Shown here in pieces: positions 1 through 11,257 of a DNA stretch of 64,000 nt (position 1 is its first letter; every line of letters starts with the position of its first letter). The position numbers were made by a program, and so were the translations under genes. The stretch lies in assembly GCA_964058845.1 (NCBI GenBank), contig CAXKVR010000017.1:124001-188000 (forward strand). Reading direction: 5' to 3'. Under the pieces are notes generated by a model that saw only the letters and a program-made list of their open reading frames with translations, searched no databases and had not been told where the DNA came from. This DNA comes from Carex sylvatica (taxonomy: Eukaryota; Streptophyta; Magnoliopsida; Poales; Cyperaceae).

Positions 1-180
1 AATAGTGATTTTCAATCAATCTAAAAAAATTGTAAATAAATTCTAAAACATGAAAAATTTGGTCTCCAAACACATATTAATATGGAGAACAAGATGAACG
101 GTTCAGATCAACTGTTAGGATTTTAAAAAGTCGAATATTGAGCCGTTGCACGGAGGCCCTCTATGCTACGCGTAGCATGC
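1..180. repeat. Foldback element, right arm cut by window edge
   Basis: Bases 61-180 carry the core shared by many foldback elements here (GGTCTCCAAACACATATTAA, then a GAACGGTTCAGATCA-like stretch) and end in an arm reading through GAATATTGAGCCGTTGCAC to CTATGCTACGCGTAGCA. The same arm in opposite orientation opens the next element at 221. The left arm would lie before base 1. Confidence 0.6.
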
Positions 181-220
181 TAGTATGTTCCTATACATAT
201 ATATAAATATATATGAGTAT

Positions 221-555
221 GGCTAGGGTGCTATGGGTTGCATAGAGGGCTACGGTGCTACGGCTCAATATTCAAGTTTTCAAAATTCTAACGATCGATC
301 TGAACCGTTCATCTTGTTCTCCATATTAATATGTGTTTGGAGACCAAATTTTACATTTTAAAAAAAATTTACTATTTTTTTAGACAGTTAGAAAATCAAA
401 TATCTAAATGGTGCATAATTTTTTAGATCAAGTGATTTTCTACCTATCTAAAAAAACAGTAAAAGAATTTCAAAAAATGTAAAATTTGGATTTTGAAAAT
501 TCGAATATTGAACCGTAGCACCGTAGCCCTCTATGTAACCCATAGCACCCTAGCC
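221..555. mobile_element. Foldback MITE, GGCTAGGGTGCTATGGG termini
   Basis: The left end GGCTAGGGTGCTATGGG is the reverse complement of the right end CCCATAGCACCCTAGCC. The left arm keeps the inner core (ATCTTGTTCTCCATATTAAT); the right arm has lost it, so the two arms are unequal. A (CT)n(TA)n microsatellite follows directly at 558-600. Relatives lie at 13189-13466 and, as a fragment, near 46687. No target duplication could be fixed. Confidence 0.65.
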
Positions 556-599
<44 letters not shown>

Positions 600-1000
600 G
601 TAAGACTACGCTATTTCGTGAATTAATGGGGGTATTTTAATTCGCGCTCATATCTCTAGTTTCGAAGTCCAAATAGCTGATCCAAACCGTTAGATGTTTA
701 ATCTATATTAAAATGTGCTTGGAGACCAAATTTTATATTTTTTGGAATTTTTTGACTATTTATTAAGATGGTTTGAAAATTATTGTTTTTATTAAAATTC
801 TACACCATTAAAAAACAACGATTTTCAAACCATCTTAATAATAATAAAAAAATTACAAAAAATATAAAATTTAGTGTCTAAGCACATTTTAATATAGATT
901 AAACATCTAACGGTTTGAATCGGCTATTTGAAACTTCAAAACTAAAGATACAAGTGCGAATTAAAATACCCCCATTAATTCACGAAGTAGCGTAGCCTTA

Positions 1001-1001
<1 letters not shown>
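600..1001. mobile_element. Foldback MITE, GTAAGRCTACGC termini
   Basis: The arms GTAAGACTACGCTATTTCGT and ACGAAGTAGCGTAGCCTTAC form a long inverted repeat running inward through GAATTAATGGGGGTATTTTA for about 180 bp per side. Both arms contain the shared core, here with AATCTATATTAAAATGTGCT. (CT)n/(TA)n tracts border both ends (558-599 and 1002-1036). An internally deleted relative is at 28630-28760. Confidence 0.75.
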
Positions 1002-1036
<35 letters not shown>

Positions 1037-2084
1037 TAATGAAAACGTACTTTATTATCTCGATCAGGTCCATTTCGGTGTACGTAGGAATCCTCTGAGG
1101 TAATGCAGCTGGGATTGTTCGATCGATCAATCTGATTCAAATCTAACATGTAATATATTTTAAAGTTTGTGCTAGTATATAATGCAATGTTTAATAGGGA
1201 TTATCGCGTCATAACAGAAAGACTAAAAAAATGCTATCGTGAATTGTGTAGCTATAGTAAAAGATATCTTACATAGCGTATTTTAAAAAAAATTATATTT
1301 TATATTTATATTAATTATTAATATTATCTAAAATCTCATAAAGCAATAAGTAACATTAAATTAATTAAGATATTATAATATTTAAATCGAACCAGTACAA
1401 AGTCGAAATTGTTATTCAAAATATCTCTGATAATATCATAAACAATACATTATTTTATATTCAAAATAACCTAAGTATCATTATATAAACTATCTATTTT
1501 TTTTCTATTCAAAATAATATAAGTATCGTGACATAAACTATCTATTTTTTTTCTATTTAAAAGCAAAAACAATAGGAGTTTTGAAAAAAATTAGTCCTTA
1601 AATTTTTTTTATAATATTTAAAATAGAAAAAAGATATCTCAATTCGTTACTTCTTATAACAATTTCAAATATTTTGAAATGCATAATATTGTGCAATTTT
1701 GTAATTATCTTATTCCATGCATCATAGCACGTTTACACAATTAATCATCAATTTCTGAATTCCGTAATGTTGTCATTAACTTCAAAAAATTTGTTGGCAG
1801 TTTTTTTTAAATTCAACGCTATTATTTGCATGAGGGAAGCTAGCGTGAGGCTCACCAAAAGGGTTTGAAGAACTTAACTCCAAAATTAATTGAATTAACT
1901 TTACATGACAAATTCAAATAATTGAACTGATCACTTCACGACTGATATGTGTGTACATGTAATTTTTTTTAAAAATTATTTAGTACAAAATTAAATACTC
2001 ATTAACAAATGATCAAAAATGAATACACAAAAGTAACTTATATATATATGAATTTTTTAATGCTTTAATTTTGACTAAAAGTTA
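1002..2084. other. AT-rich intergenic DNA, no gene seen
   Basis: Opens with (CT)n(TA)n at 1002-1036. The rest is AT-rich with short direct repeats, such as the pair around 1480-1560 that shares TAAACTATCTATTTTTTTTC. I see no coding potential or clear element. Confidence 0.5.
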
Positions 2085-3199
2085 GGTATATGGTCTAATA
2101 AAAACAAATCAAATTTGAATATTTTCACCTAATTAACGCGCGCAACTGTTCATCTTTATTTGGAAAATAAATAACATCCAATAATATTGCAAAGGAGTTA
2201 TATTCAAATTTAATTTGATTATAGCATTTACCATGTTTGAACCACCTCCTATCGCAACGAAACCACCCATAACAATACTGCACAATCTCACATAATATAA
2301 GTGTAGGCAGCAGAAAGTTCGCACTGGGCGTAAGGTTAGCTAACAGTGCAGGCAATATGATGTATCGGACTTTTCTCCCTGGTTCATCCTTGTGACGTAT
2401 CTACGTTCATGATCAGTTCGTCGGGGTTTTATTGTTTTCGATTGTGGGGATGTTTAACTCCCGACGGGCGCAAGCCTCCGCCGTTAATTACATCAGAGAA
2501 GCCTTTTGAGTCAAGCTGAACACCTTGTTCATTCCGGAATTTGTGCCTATTGGTTGTAAACTGAGTAATGAGGCTTTAAATAAGGCTCATGTAAGGTTCA
2601 TTTAGTCATTTGGTAGATTCTCGATTGATTTGGACATGATTCAGACATTTTATTTTAGTCCTATGTTTACGTGCATGTGTATTTAATATTTTCAGTATAT
2701 GAGAATATGCAAGGAAGCATCGTTTATATGATTTAAACTTGAGAAAATATTCAAATATCATTTCTATAAAAATATGTCAATAGAGGGGCAATTTGTTCAC
2801 TTCAGATTATGACTGAAACTTGAACATGTTTGGATTTGGTTTAGAATGATAGGGAATTTAATTTGAAGCCATTTGGAACTGGTTTGAGTCGATTTGAATT
2901 TGAAACGAAGAAGTTATGGCAAACAAAAAACTGAAAAGGACTTGTCTGTGAAGTTTTCATTCTTTCAGGGACCTATTTGTAAATGTTTTATGCTACTGGG
3001 GACATTGTTGTCCATATTCTGTGCAGTTTTGATATTTAATTTTGATTTAACTTCAAGTTTCAATTCAGAGATGAATGTTAGTCCAAACGGTACACATTTG
3101 GTGTCTATCCTGACTGGCTTGAAGTCTAGTATCTGAATACATGATTTATTTGACATTTTAACCCTTTTAGGGGTTTCAAATTGGCAATGCAACAGTCAG

Positions 3200-3980
3200 G
3201 GGTCAAATGTCCATTTTTCTGACAACAGCATTCTTCTGAGTAGTTGAACTTTGGAGATTGATTTCCGTCAATTGGCTACACCAAATTCCATGTTCTTTAC
3301 ATGAAATCCTTCCTTAAGTCACGACCTGTATGCACATAAGTTTCGTCAAACTCAATTCAGAAGTATATGAAACATGTATTTTTGTATAGGAGAGTTTGCT
3401 GGTAAACAGCTGCTGTCATCATGCTGAAAGCAAACTTCAAAAATTCATTGCAGGAGTTCTGCTGAACCGATTTTCATGTTCTTTATATTAAAATTCTCAT
3501 AGAAGAGAGCTCTACATTCTGGTAAATTTTCATGAAGTTTGGAGCTCCTAGCTATACCAGACAGAAGGTTAAATACATGGACAGATGTCCATTTTTTGGT
3601 AAATGGTGCAGCAGCGCAATTGAACTTTGGAGATTAATTCCCGTCAATTGGTTACACCAAATTTCATGTTCCTTACATGAAAACCTTCCTTGAGTCATGA
3701 CCTGTAGGCACATAAAACAGTTTTGTCAAACTCGATCCAGAGGTATATGAAACATGCATTTTTGCACAGAGAAGCTTTGCTGGTAAATAGCTGCTGTTAC
3801 TGTGCTGATAGCCAACTTCAAAAATTTATTTGAAGAGTTCTGTTAAGCCAAATTTCATGTTCTTTATATGGAAATTCTCAGGACAGAGCGCTCTATATTC
3901 TGGTAAAATTTCATGAATTTTGAAGCTACCTAGCTGTACCAAACAGGGGGTTAAACACAGAGGGCAGATATGAACTGTAC
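3200..3980 (+). repeat. Tandem duplication, about 376-bp unit, inside the LTR
   Basis: The unit starting near 3245 (GAACTTTGGAGATTGATTTC) recurs near 3621 (GAACTTTGGAGATTAATTCC). The two copies stay collinear through GTATATGAAACATG, TTTGCTGGTAAA and a TTCTGGTAAA-type stretch to a GGTTAAA block. A third fragment of the unit's end (AAATGTCCATTTTTCTG) precedes the first copy. Confidence 0.75.
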
Positions 3981-4793
3981 TGGTATTTACTGTTTTTTTT
4001 ATCATTTCAAAGGCTGAACTTCAGAAAATCATAACTAATGGTAGAAGAATCCAAAAAATATGAAATTTGTGTCTATCTCATCTTTTTTTTAGTCCTCTAT
4101 TTAACTGTGAAATCCATTTTATATTTCAGTTCCTGCATCAGTCTGTACTGACTGATTTACCAGAATATGTCATTCTTATTGGTTTTGGACATGATCATTA
4201 GGATATCATGGTGTTGAGAATATGAGTGACTCAAATCAGTACATACTGATGTCTACTCACATCTTTGGACTCTATCCTTCAACATATGCACATTAAATCA
4301 CTTTTACCCTCTTGCTTCATGCAATCTAGTGCATATGGCTTGTCCTTAGCCTTGCATTAGGGTTCAAGCTTATCAATGCACATTATAGGTCCATTTGATC
4401 AAAGAAATAGCAAAGAAACCAGCCGACTTAACTTTTACTATTCTTATTATATTTTTCATTCTTTATTTTATCCTTTGATCTTCTAATCAAATAACTTTGA
4501 CCATTCAAATATAAAGAGAAGCCAGCCGGCTTTACCCCTTATATTCTTATGACCTCTATTATTTAATTGAAGATTAAAGAACTTAGTTTAAAAGAAAGTC
4601 AAAGAAAATAAAGGAAAAAATCAGAAAATCAAGAAAGAAGGTGAAGAAAGAAAGAAAAATAAAAAAAAGAAGGATGAAAGGAGCATTCATAGCTCATCTT
4701 TTTTTGTATTTTTTTCTTGAAAATGGGAGAAAGAAATGCACATTTTATGTCTTTTTAATTAAATTTCAGCAACAAAGAAAATGAAAGAACATG

Positions 4794-4801
4794 TATATAA
4801 A
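4794..4801 (+). promoter_or_regulatory. Candidate LTR TATA box
   Basis: TATATAAA lies in the last third of the LTR, followed by a pyrimidine-rich CTCCTCTC stretch near 4850. That is the arrangement expected upstream of a retrotransposon transcript start. Inferred from position and motif only. Confidence 0.4.
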
Positions 4802-6024
4802 CATTGGAGAATCCTTGGATTTTATCAACTATCATAGTTGCATTTTCTCCTCTCAATCAAACACATATTTATTTTTGCTAAATCTCATTGTTTCATCAAT
4901 TGTAACAAGATGAAGCTTAGCATTTTTATAGAGAACTTAAATTCATGGCTATGGTTAGAGCAAGGATTTTAAGCCTTTTCTTGACAAACAAATAAAAAAG
5001 GGAAACAAAGAGATGAATCAAGCAAAAAAAGAAAGAAAAAAAAAGGAAGAACAAACAAGAACAAAGATGAACATAATAAGAGAACAAGATAGATCTCAAG
5101 CTTCAAGTAAGAAGCATTTTTATTAATCCATGGTTTTATACATATACATCATGGCCATTAAAGCACTGCATTCCATTATTTCTATCTAATTATCTATAGC
5201 ATAAATTGGGGTTTGGGGGATTTCTAGTTTCATTTGAGCTATATGGAGGTTTACAAGGCTTAGCCATGGCATGAGGCTCCTAAGCCGAATATATGTGTAT
5301 TTGTGTGTGTGTGTGTATTTCGGCCATTGGAGGCCTTAGCCATGGCTTGTGCTATGGGAGCTTGTCTATGAGAGGCTTATTTTTCTTCTTCTAGGGTGCT
5401 CCTTATATAGCCTCAAGGCTAGGGTTTCAATCTTGCATCTTCATCTTGGCCATTCATTTAACCAAATAGTTGTCATGCAAGAGGGATAAGGATGGCTAGC
5501 ATATTCCATAGCATATTCTTCAAGGGAGCATAGCATATTCTTCATGAGCTTATCCATAGCATATGACATATTCTATCCAATTGATTGAAGTATATGTGGG
5601 ACCCTAATTTCGGGTTTAATGAGAGGAAGAGTTGCTCGCCGAAACTTGGAGCTCAAGTTTATTCATTTATTTCGACCCATGAAGCCCATGAAACCTCATT
5701 ATTTAATTCGGCTTAGTCCATTTTACCATAATCTTAAAACATTCATAATTTTTCAACCATTTTGAGTTAGAATGCGTGTAATATATCAAAATTCATGGTT
5801 TCTCATGTAGAATATTACCATGTATTCTATCATGCTATTATCCATTTATCTTAGAGAGCTTCTATGTATTTTGACATTTTTCAAGTATTTAAATATTGCC
5901 AATATTTTATTTGGCGCCATTTTAGGGTACAACAATAAGCACATGCAATTCAAATTATTCTTCAATTTCCTCATAATTTATTAATGAAACAAGATCTACA
6001 TCTCACAAACTCAAAATCCACAAT

Positions 6025-6328
6025 ATGAATAAGTTGGCATTGCAATTGTGGTACTATTGAGTTTGAGCCTCATCACAAGTCATCATAGCAAGGTCTCTGC
6101 TATGAGCTTATCTAAGGTGGGCGACGACGGCCGTGCATGTTTGCCAGCCATTAAGGGGTCGAATCAACCGCTACCAACCGCTAAATGTTGTAATGCTATC
6201 AGAGGTGCAGACATAAAGTGCTTATGTTCATACATTCATCTTCCTTTGTTCGCATATTATTTAGAATTAATACTAAGGAAGTGAAGAAGCTGCCGAGCAA
6301 GTGCGGCATTGTCGGACCCACATGCTAA
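6025..6328 (+). pseudogene. DIR1-like lipid-transfer protein pseudogene (arm 1 copy)
   Basis: This is the inverted-repeat partner of the intact gene at 9715-10020. The start ATGAATAAGTTG is kept, but one T is lost a few codons later (ACATTTGC in the intact copy, GCATTGC here), which brings an early stop in the signal-peptide region. A second one-base loss follows the CLCSYI codons (ACATTTCATC to ACATTCATC). The first conserved cysteine is changed to serine (SLSKVG instead of SLCKVG). The remaining frame still reads through ACLP, KCCNAI, ADIKCLC and, after the second shift, KKLPSKCG. The 3' flank carries the expanded microsatellite. I infer it is not functional. Confidence 0.85.
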
Positions 6329-6368
6329 GGCCTTCGATCAGCAGTATTGGTTAACGTTGCCTATTTTT

Positions 6369-8014
6369 TATGTATGTATGTATGTATGTATGTATGCATG
6401 CGTGCGTGCGTGCGTGCGTGCGTATGTCTGTATGTATACGTGTACGTGTGTATGTATGTATGTCTGTATGTATACGTGTGTACGTGTGTATGTACATGTG
6501 TAGTGTGTACGTGTGTGTGTACATATGTGTGTACGTGTGTATGTCTGTACGTACATGAGTACGTGTGTATGTCTGTATGTACGTGTGTATGTCTGTATGT
6601 ACGTGTGTGTGTATGTATGTATGTATGTGTGTATGTATGTATGTATGTATGTGTGTGTGTATGAACGTATGTATGTAAGTACGTGTGTATGTATGTGTGT
6701 ATGTACGAGTGTATGTATGTGTGTATGTACGAGTGTATGTATGTACGTACGTGTGTTTGTCTGTATGTACGTGCGTATGTGTGTACGTAGGTACGTATGT
6801 TTGTCTGTATGTATGTGTGTATGTCTGTGTGTATGTATGTGTGTATGTTTGTGTGTATGTCTATGTGTACGTATGTGTGTATGTCTATGAGTATGTGTGT
6901 GTGTGTGCGTGTGTGCGTGTTTATGTGTGGATGCGTGTGTGTATGTCTGTATGCGTGTCTGTGTGGATGGATAAATGTATGGATGTATGAATGGATGTGT
7001 GGATGGATGGATGTATGGATAGATGTATAGATGTATGAATGGATGTATGGATGTGTGGATGGATGGATGGATGGATGGATGTATGTATGTATGTATGGAT
7101 ATGGATGTATGGATGGATGGATGGATGTATGCATGGATGGATGGATGGATGTATGCATGTGTGCATGGATGGATGTATGCATGGATGGATGGATGCATGA
7201 ATGCATGCATGTATGCATGTGTGCATGCGTGTGTGCATGCGTGCGTGCGTGCATGTGGATGGATGAAAGTATGGATGTGTGGATGTATATATGGATGGAT
7301 GGATGTATGCATGGATGGATAGATGGATCTATGCATGTGTGGATGGATGTATGGATGGATGTATGCATGTATGCATGTGGATGTATGTGTGGATTGATGG
7401 ATGTATGCATGTGGATGTATGTATGGATGGATGGATGGATGGATGGATGTATGCAAGGATGGATGTATGCATGTATGGATGTATGGATAGATAGATTGAT
7501 GTATGCATGTATGGATGTATGGATGGATGGATGGATGCATGTATGGATTCATGCATGCATGGATGGATGGATGCATGCCTGGATGGATGCATGCATGCAT
7601 GGATGGATGGATGCAAGGATGGATGCATGGATGCATGGATGGATGGATGGATGGGTGGATGAGTGGATGCATGGATAGATGCATGAATGGATGAATGGAT
7701 GGATGGATGGATGGATGGATGGGTGTATGCATGGATGCATGGATGCATGGATGGATGGATGGATGGGTGTATGCATGAATGCATGGGTGGATGGATGGGT
7801 GGATGGATGGATGGGTGGATAGGTGGATGGATGGGTGTATGCATGGATGCATAGATGGATGGGTGGATGGGTGGATGCACGGATGGTTGGGTGTATGGGT
7901 GGATGGATGGATGGATGGATGGATGGATGTATGCATGAATGGATGCATGAATGGATGGATGCATGGAAGGATGCATGGATGTATGGATGTATGTATGGAT
8001 GTATGTATGTATGA
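6369..8014 (+). repeat. Compound tetranucleotide microsatellite, about 1.65 kb
   Basis: The first part (6369-6960) is mainly ATGT/GTGT/ACGT units, mostly alternating purine-pyrimidine. From about 6963 the unit changes to ATGG with interspersed ATGT and ATGC and continues to 8014. The homologous place in arm 2 (9664-9677) holds only about three CATA units, and sequence on both sides matches between the arms, so the tract grew in place. Long open frames run through it in several phases, encoding Met/Cys/Val/Trp-Met-Asp strings on + and Ile-His-Pro-Ser strings on -; these come from a repeat period that lacks stop codons. Confidence 0.95.
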
Positions 8015-8170
8015 ACGTATAAAGTTTTTTATTTTATTTTTTGTATGTTTTATGTATGTTTGTATTTTGTATAATATGCAACATTTTAAAAAATTTCTGT
8101 TTCTTCTTTTCAATAAGAATATCACCTTTTGTTGGTTTAAATTCACATGTTTTTCAAATATGATTTGTAA

Positions 8171-8376
8171 CTGACAAACAAATAAAAAAACGAGATCAAA
8201 GAAATGGAATGATTTTTTTTTTTTTACAGATGATGTTTTTTAACGGTGAAAATCAAAGCATGCAAATTATAATTGAAATTAAATTATATTTTGAAATAAT
8301 GATAGTAATATAAAAAGAAAATACAAAATAATTTAATTAATAAAAATAGTAATGCAATAAATAATTATAATGGTTT

Positions 8377-8418
<42 letters not shown>

Positions 8419-9523
8419 TAGTGAGTTATATGGTGCTTTGATTTGGTTTATTTTTATACATGTAGACATCTTGACACTGATCCTACACCTGCTGCATCAA
8501 AACGTACACTAAATAGATATATATTGTAAAGCACCATAGTTTGACATTAGTAATAATAATTAATTTGAAATTAAAAAATGTAATTAATAATTTATTTTCT
8601 CTGATATTTTATTGAATCGGATATAATGGTCCAAAAATTCTAAATGCTTTCAGTTATATGAATCCAATATCACAATAATCATATTTATAACAAATTGAGA
8701 GTCAACTATTGATAAAGCAAGAACAAAGAGATTAATTTTTGAAGAACTTAAATTACAAATTATAAGACTTTGTGTTCATATAAATTTGCCACTTTTATCA
8801 TACACATCACAAGAATATAACACCCTCTCATGCACAATTTGTCGAAGAGTCATTGATTGGTGTCTTTCTCTTTTTGGTGCAGTAATAATTTATGTCATGT
8901 CATTTTTTGTGTTCAATTATGCAACATTACAAATTCATGAGCAACCCGGCCAGCTCCAATTTAAATATCTTTTGTATTGATCAAATTACTTCATAAAAGA
9001 TGATGCAACATTATTCTTGAAAGCCAAAATTTTGTAAAGAGCAAGATTCAGGATATATAATACAAAACATAATCTTTCTTTTATTGAATTTAGTGTGTCA
9101 TCATGATGGTAGACTATATGTAATGCATCCGAAAGAACAAAACAAATAAACTTGAAAACCTTTCAAATGAAAGGGAGAATCATATACAGTGCTTCTACTT
9201 CATCATATTTCTTGCAATTTTAATAACGGTGTAGTACAATACGTGAAATATTTATAATTTGATCACGGTATAACACGTAATCTAAATTACGATTTGACTA
9301 ATCACGACAAACAACACAAATTTACATCTCTTCTTATAAATGATATGATTTCAATCAAACTCGACCTGTTTATTTATTCATATTTCGTTATTCAATTTCC
9401 AAATTAAAAATATAAACCAAATCAAATAAATATCTCTGAAAAATTGCATGTTGAGGACATTAAAAAGAAGATATATTCACAGGTTAAAAATTAAATGATT
9501 GTTTACATTTCGGATCATATTTG
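8171..9523. other. Spacer between duplication arms, no gene seen
   Basis: AT-rich DNA with a (TAA)n microsatellite at about 8379-8418 and a T-run near 8212. No coding region or clear transposon is recognised. The spacer would be the loop if the two arms paired. Confidence 0.55.
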
Positions 9524-10313
9524 AAAAAAACAACATGCGAATTTAAACCCACAAATGTGATATTCTTATTGAAAATAAGAAACTGGAATTTTGAAAAATA
9601 TTACGTATTATACAAACAACACAGACATACATAAAAAATACCAAAAATAAAATTAAAAACTTTATACATACATACATAAAAAATAGGCAACGTTATCCAA
9701 TGTTGCTTAAGGCATTAGCATGTATGTCTAACAATGCCGCACTTGCTCGGCAGTTTTTTCGCTTCCTTAGTATTAATTCCAAAAAATATGCGAACAAAGG
9801 AAGATGAAATGTAAGAACATAAGCACTTTATGTCTGCACCTCTGATAGCATTACAACATTTAGCGGTTGGTGGTAGCGGATTCGACCCCCTAACAACTGG
9901 CAAACAAGCACGACCGTCATCGCCCACCTTACACAAGCTCATAGCAGAGACCTTGCTATGATGACTTATGATGAGACTCAAACTCAATAGTACTACAATT
10001 GCAAATGTCAACTTATTCATATTGTAGATTTTGAGTTTGTGAGATGTAGATCTTGTTTGAATAATTAAATTCTGAAGAATTTGAAGAATAACTTGAATTG
10101 CATGTGCTTATATTGTGTGAGATTGTGTAGTATTGTTATGGATGGTTTCATTGCGTTAGGAGGTGGTTCTAACTTGGCAAATGCTATAACTAAACTAAAT
10201 TTGAATGTAACTCCTTTTGCAATACTATTGGATGTTATGTGTTTTCCAAATAGAGATGAACAGTTGTGTTAGGTGGAAATTTTCAATTTTGATTTGTTTT
10301 TATTACACCATAT
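9524..10313 (-). repeat. Inverted segmental duplication, arm 2 (uninterrupted)
   Basis: Reverse complement of the arm-1 blocks. It keeps the pre-insertion state at both arm-1 disruption points: one ATAAG (10107-10111, opposite strand) and a short CATA run at 9664-9677. It contains the intact lipid-transfer gene and its presumed promoter side (10021-10313). A GATA microsatellite and then a foldback MITE follow directly. Confidence 0.85.
9715..10020 (-). CDS. DIR1-like non-specific lipid-transfer protein (eight-cysteine, secreted)
   Basis: Single-exon 101-aa protein. Residues 1-26 form a signal peptide (MNKLTFAIVVLLSLSLI core, cleavage likely after VSA). The mature part has all eight cysteines of the nsLTP/2S-albumin fold at 30, 39, 55, 56, 66, 68, 94 and 101, in the order C-x8-C, CC, C-x-C, C, C. 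The stretches KCCNAI, ADIKCLCSYI and LPSKCG, and the DIR1-like spacing, place it with DIR1-type lipid-transfer proteins. Family members bind lipids in the apoplast; DIR1 itself takes part in long-distance defence signalling. That role here is only inferred from likeness. Start chosen because it gives a complete signal peptide. The sister copy at 6025-6328 is broken. Expression is unproven, and a recently silenced copy cannot be excluded. Confidence 0.75.
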   Translation of the reverse strand: MNKLTFAIVVLLSLSLIISHHSKVSAMSLCKVGDDGRACLPVVRGSNPLPPTAKCCNAIRGADIKCLCSYISSSFVRIFFGINTKEAKKLPSKCGIVRHTC

Positions 10314-10341
10314 ATAGAGATAGATAGATAGATAGATAGAT

Positions 10342-10748
10342 GGGCTATGGTACATTGCAATGTATGGGTATTTTTGTGCATTGGACCATAAATCATCAGA
10401 TTCAAAGTCCAAATGACCGATCCAAACCGTTCATCTTGTTCTCCATATTAATATGTGCTTGGAGACCAAATTTTACATTTTATTAAATTTTTTTACTATT
10501 TATTAAGCCACTTTGAAAATCGCTAATCCAATGGCGCCTTTTGATTTTACTGTTACCGTTGGATCAGCGATTTTCAAAATGGCTTACAAAATAGTAAAAA
10601 AAATCCAAAAAAATATAAAATTTGGTCTCTAAGCACATATTAATATGGAGAACAAGATGAACGGTTTGGATCGGTTATTTGAACTTTGAATCGGTGATTT
10701 ATAGTCCAATGCACAAAAATACTTATGCATTGCAATGTACCATAGTCC
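10342..10748. mobile_element. Foldback MITE, GGRCTATGGTACATTGCAATG termini
   Basis: The left end GGGCTATGGTACATTGCAATG is inverted at the right end (CATTGCAATGTACCATAGTCC). Both arms hold the full shared core (CATCTTGTTCTCCATATTAA, then GTGCTTGGAGACCAAATTTT). The inner palindrome is GATCAGCGATTTTCAAA-like, with the partner near 10510. Flanks are GATA repeats on the left and TA repeats on the right. Confidence 0.8.
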
Positions 10749-10764
10749 ATTTATATATATATAT

Positions 10765-11181
10765 GAGGAATCCAATTACACCATTTTATAGTGACATATC
10801 TTGACATCATATTTTTATAAGTCATTTTTGTAATTTTAAAATTCAAATAGTCGATCCGAACCGTTCAACATGATGTCAATTAAAATGTACTTGGAGACCA
10901 AATTTTACATTTTTTTTTTGAAAATTTATTACTATTTATTTAGAAATTTTTGTAAAATTATTATTTTTCAATGATCCAAAATTATCTAAAAACAACAATT
11001 TTGTATCTTAATAAATACTAAAAACAATCCAAAAAATGTAAAATTTGGTCTTCAAACAAATATTAACATGGAGATCATGTTGAACAATTCGAATTGTCTG
11101 TTTAAATTTAAAAATCATAAAAATAACTTATAAAAATATGGTGTCAAGATGTGTTACCATAAAATAATGTAATTAGATCTC
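10765..11181. mobile_element. Foldback MITE, AATTACAYYATTTTATRGT termini
   Basis: The left arm GGAATCCAATTACACCATTT pairs with AAATAATGTAATTAGATCTC on the right. Both arms carry a core variant (GAACCGTTCAACATGATGTC) and the CTTGGAGACCAAATTTTACA block. A (TA)n tract follows, then a third arm fragment at 11202-11257. Confidence 0.75.
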
Positions 11182-11201
11182 TTATATATATATATATATA
11201 T

Positions 11202-11257
11202 AAAAGATCTAATTACATTATTTTATGATAACACATGTTGACACCATATTTTTAACT
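11202..11257. mobile_element. Extra single arm of the preceding foldback family
   Basis: AGATCTAATTACATTATTTT followed by ACACATGTTGACACCATATT repeats one arm of the 10765-11181 element without a partner. It is an abortive or truncated copy next to the full one. Confidence 0.6.

Larger units (their letters stand above)
2302..5934 (+). mobile_element. 3.6-kb solo LTR with 5-bp target duplication ATAAG
   Basis: The element begins TGTAGGC and ends GTACAACA, giving the TG...CA ends of an LTR. It is flanked by ATAAG at 2297-2301 and 5935-5939. The matching place in arm 2 (10107-10111 on the opposite strand) has one uninterrupted ATAAG, so both ends are fixed by an empty site. The start sequence is not repeated near the end and no gag-pol reading frame is present, so a solo LTR is the simplest reading. 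A TATA-like box TATATAAA at 4794 fits a U3-R boundary with + orientation. LTRs this long are typical of some Ty3/gypsy lineages, but lineage cannot be read from a solo LTR. Confidence 0.8.
2085..8170 (+). repeat. Inverted segmental duplication, arm 1 (interrupted)
   Basis: Bases 2085-2301, 5935-6368 and 8015-8170 match, in order, the reverse complement of 10313-9524. Landmarks are CCACCTCCTA plus CCATAACAATACT near 2245-2280, the lipid-transfer pseudogene at 6025-6328, and the AATAAGAATATCAC stretch near 8113. Two insertions separate the blocks: the LTR at 2302-5934 and the expanded microsatellite at 6369-8014. Sequence likeness stops near 2085 and near 8165-8170. Confidence 0.85.

Noticed and set aside
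6347..8146. Many long open frames (up to about 590 codons) of His-Pro-Ser-Ile or Met-Cys-Val type
   Set aside because: They are products of a stop-free tetranucleotide repeat read in several frames on both strands; composition follows the repeat, not a protein.
4979..8205. Shared TGACAAACAAATAAAAAA words in the LTR (about 4980) and after arm 1 (about 8172) as a second LTR end
   Set aside because: Likeness covers only about 35 bases of low-complexity sequence and does not match the LTR borders fixed by ATAAG.
2133..10272. Similar open frames at 2133-2324 (-) and 10081-10272 (+) as a conserved gene pair
   Set aside because: They are alike because the DNA is duplicated; reading frames differ after small indels, no family is recognised, and they lie in the presumed promoter side of the lipid-transfer genes.
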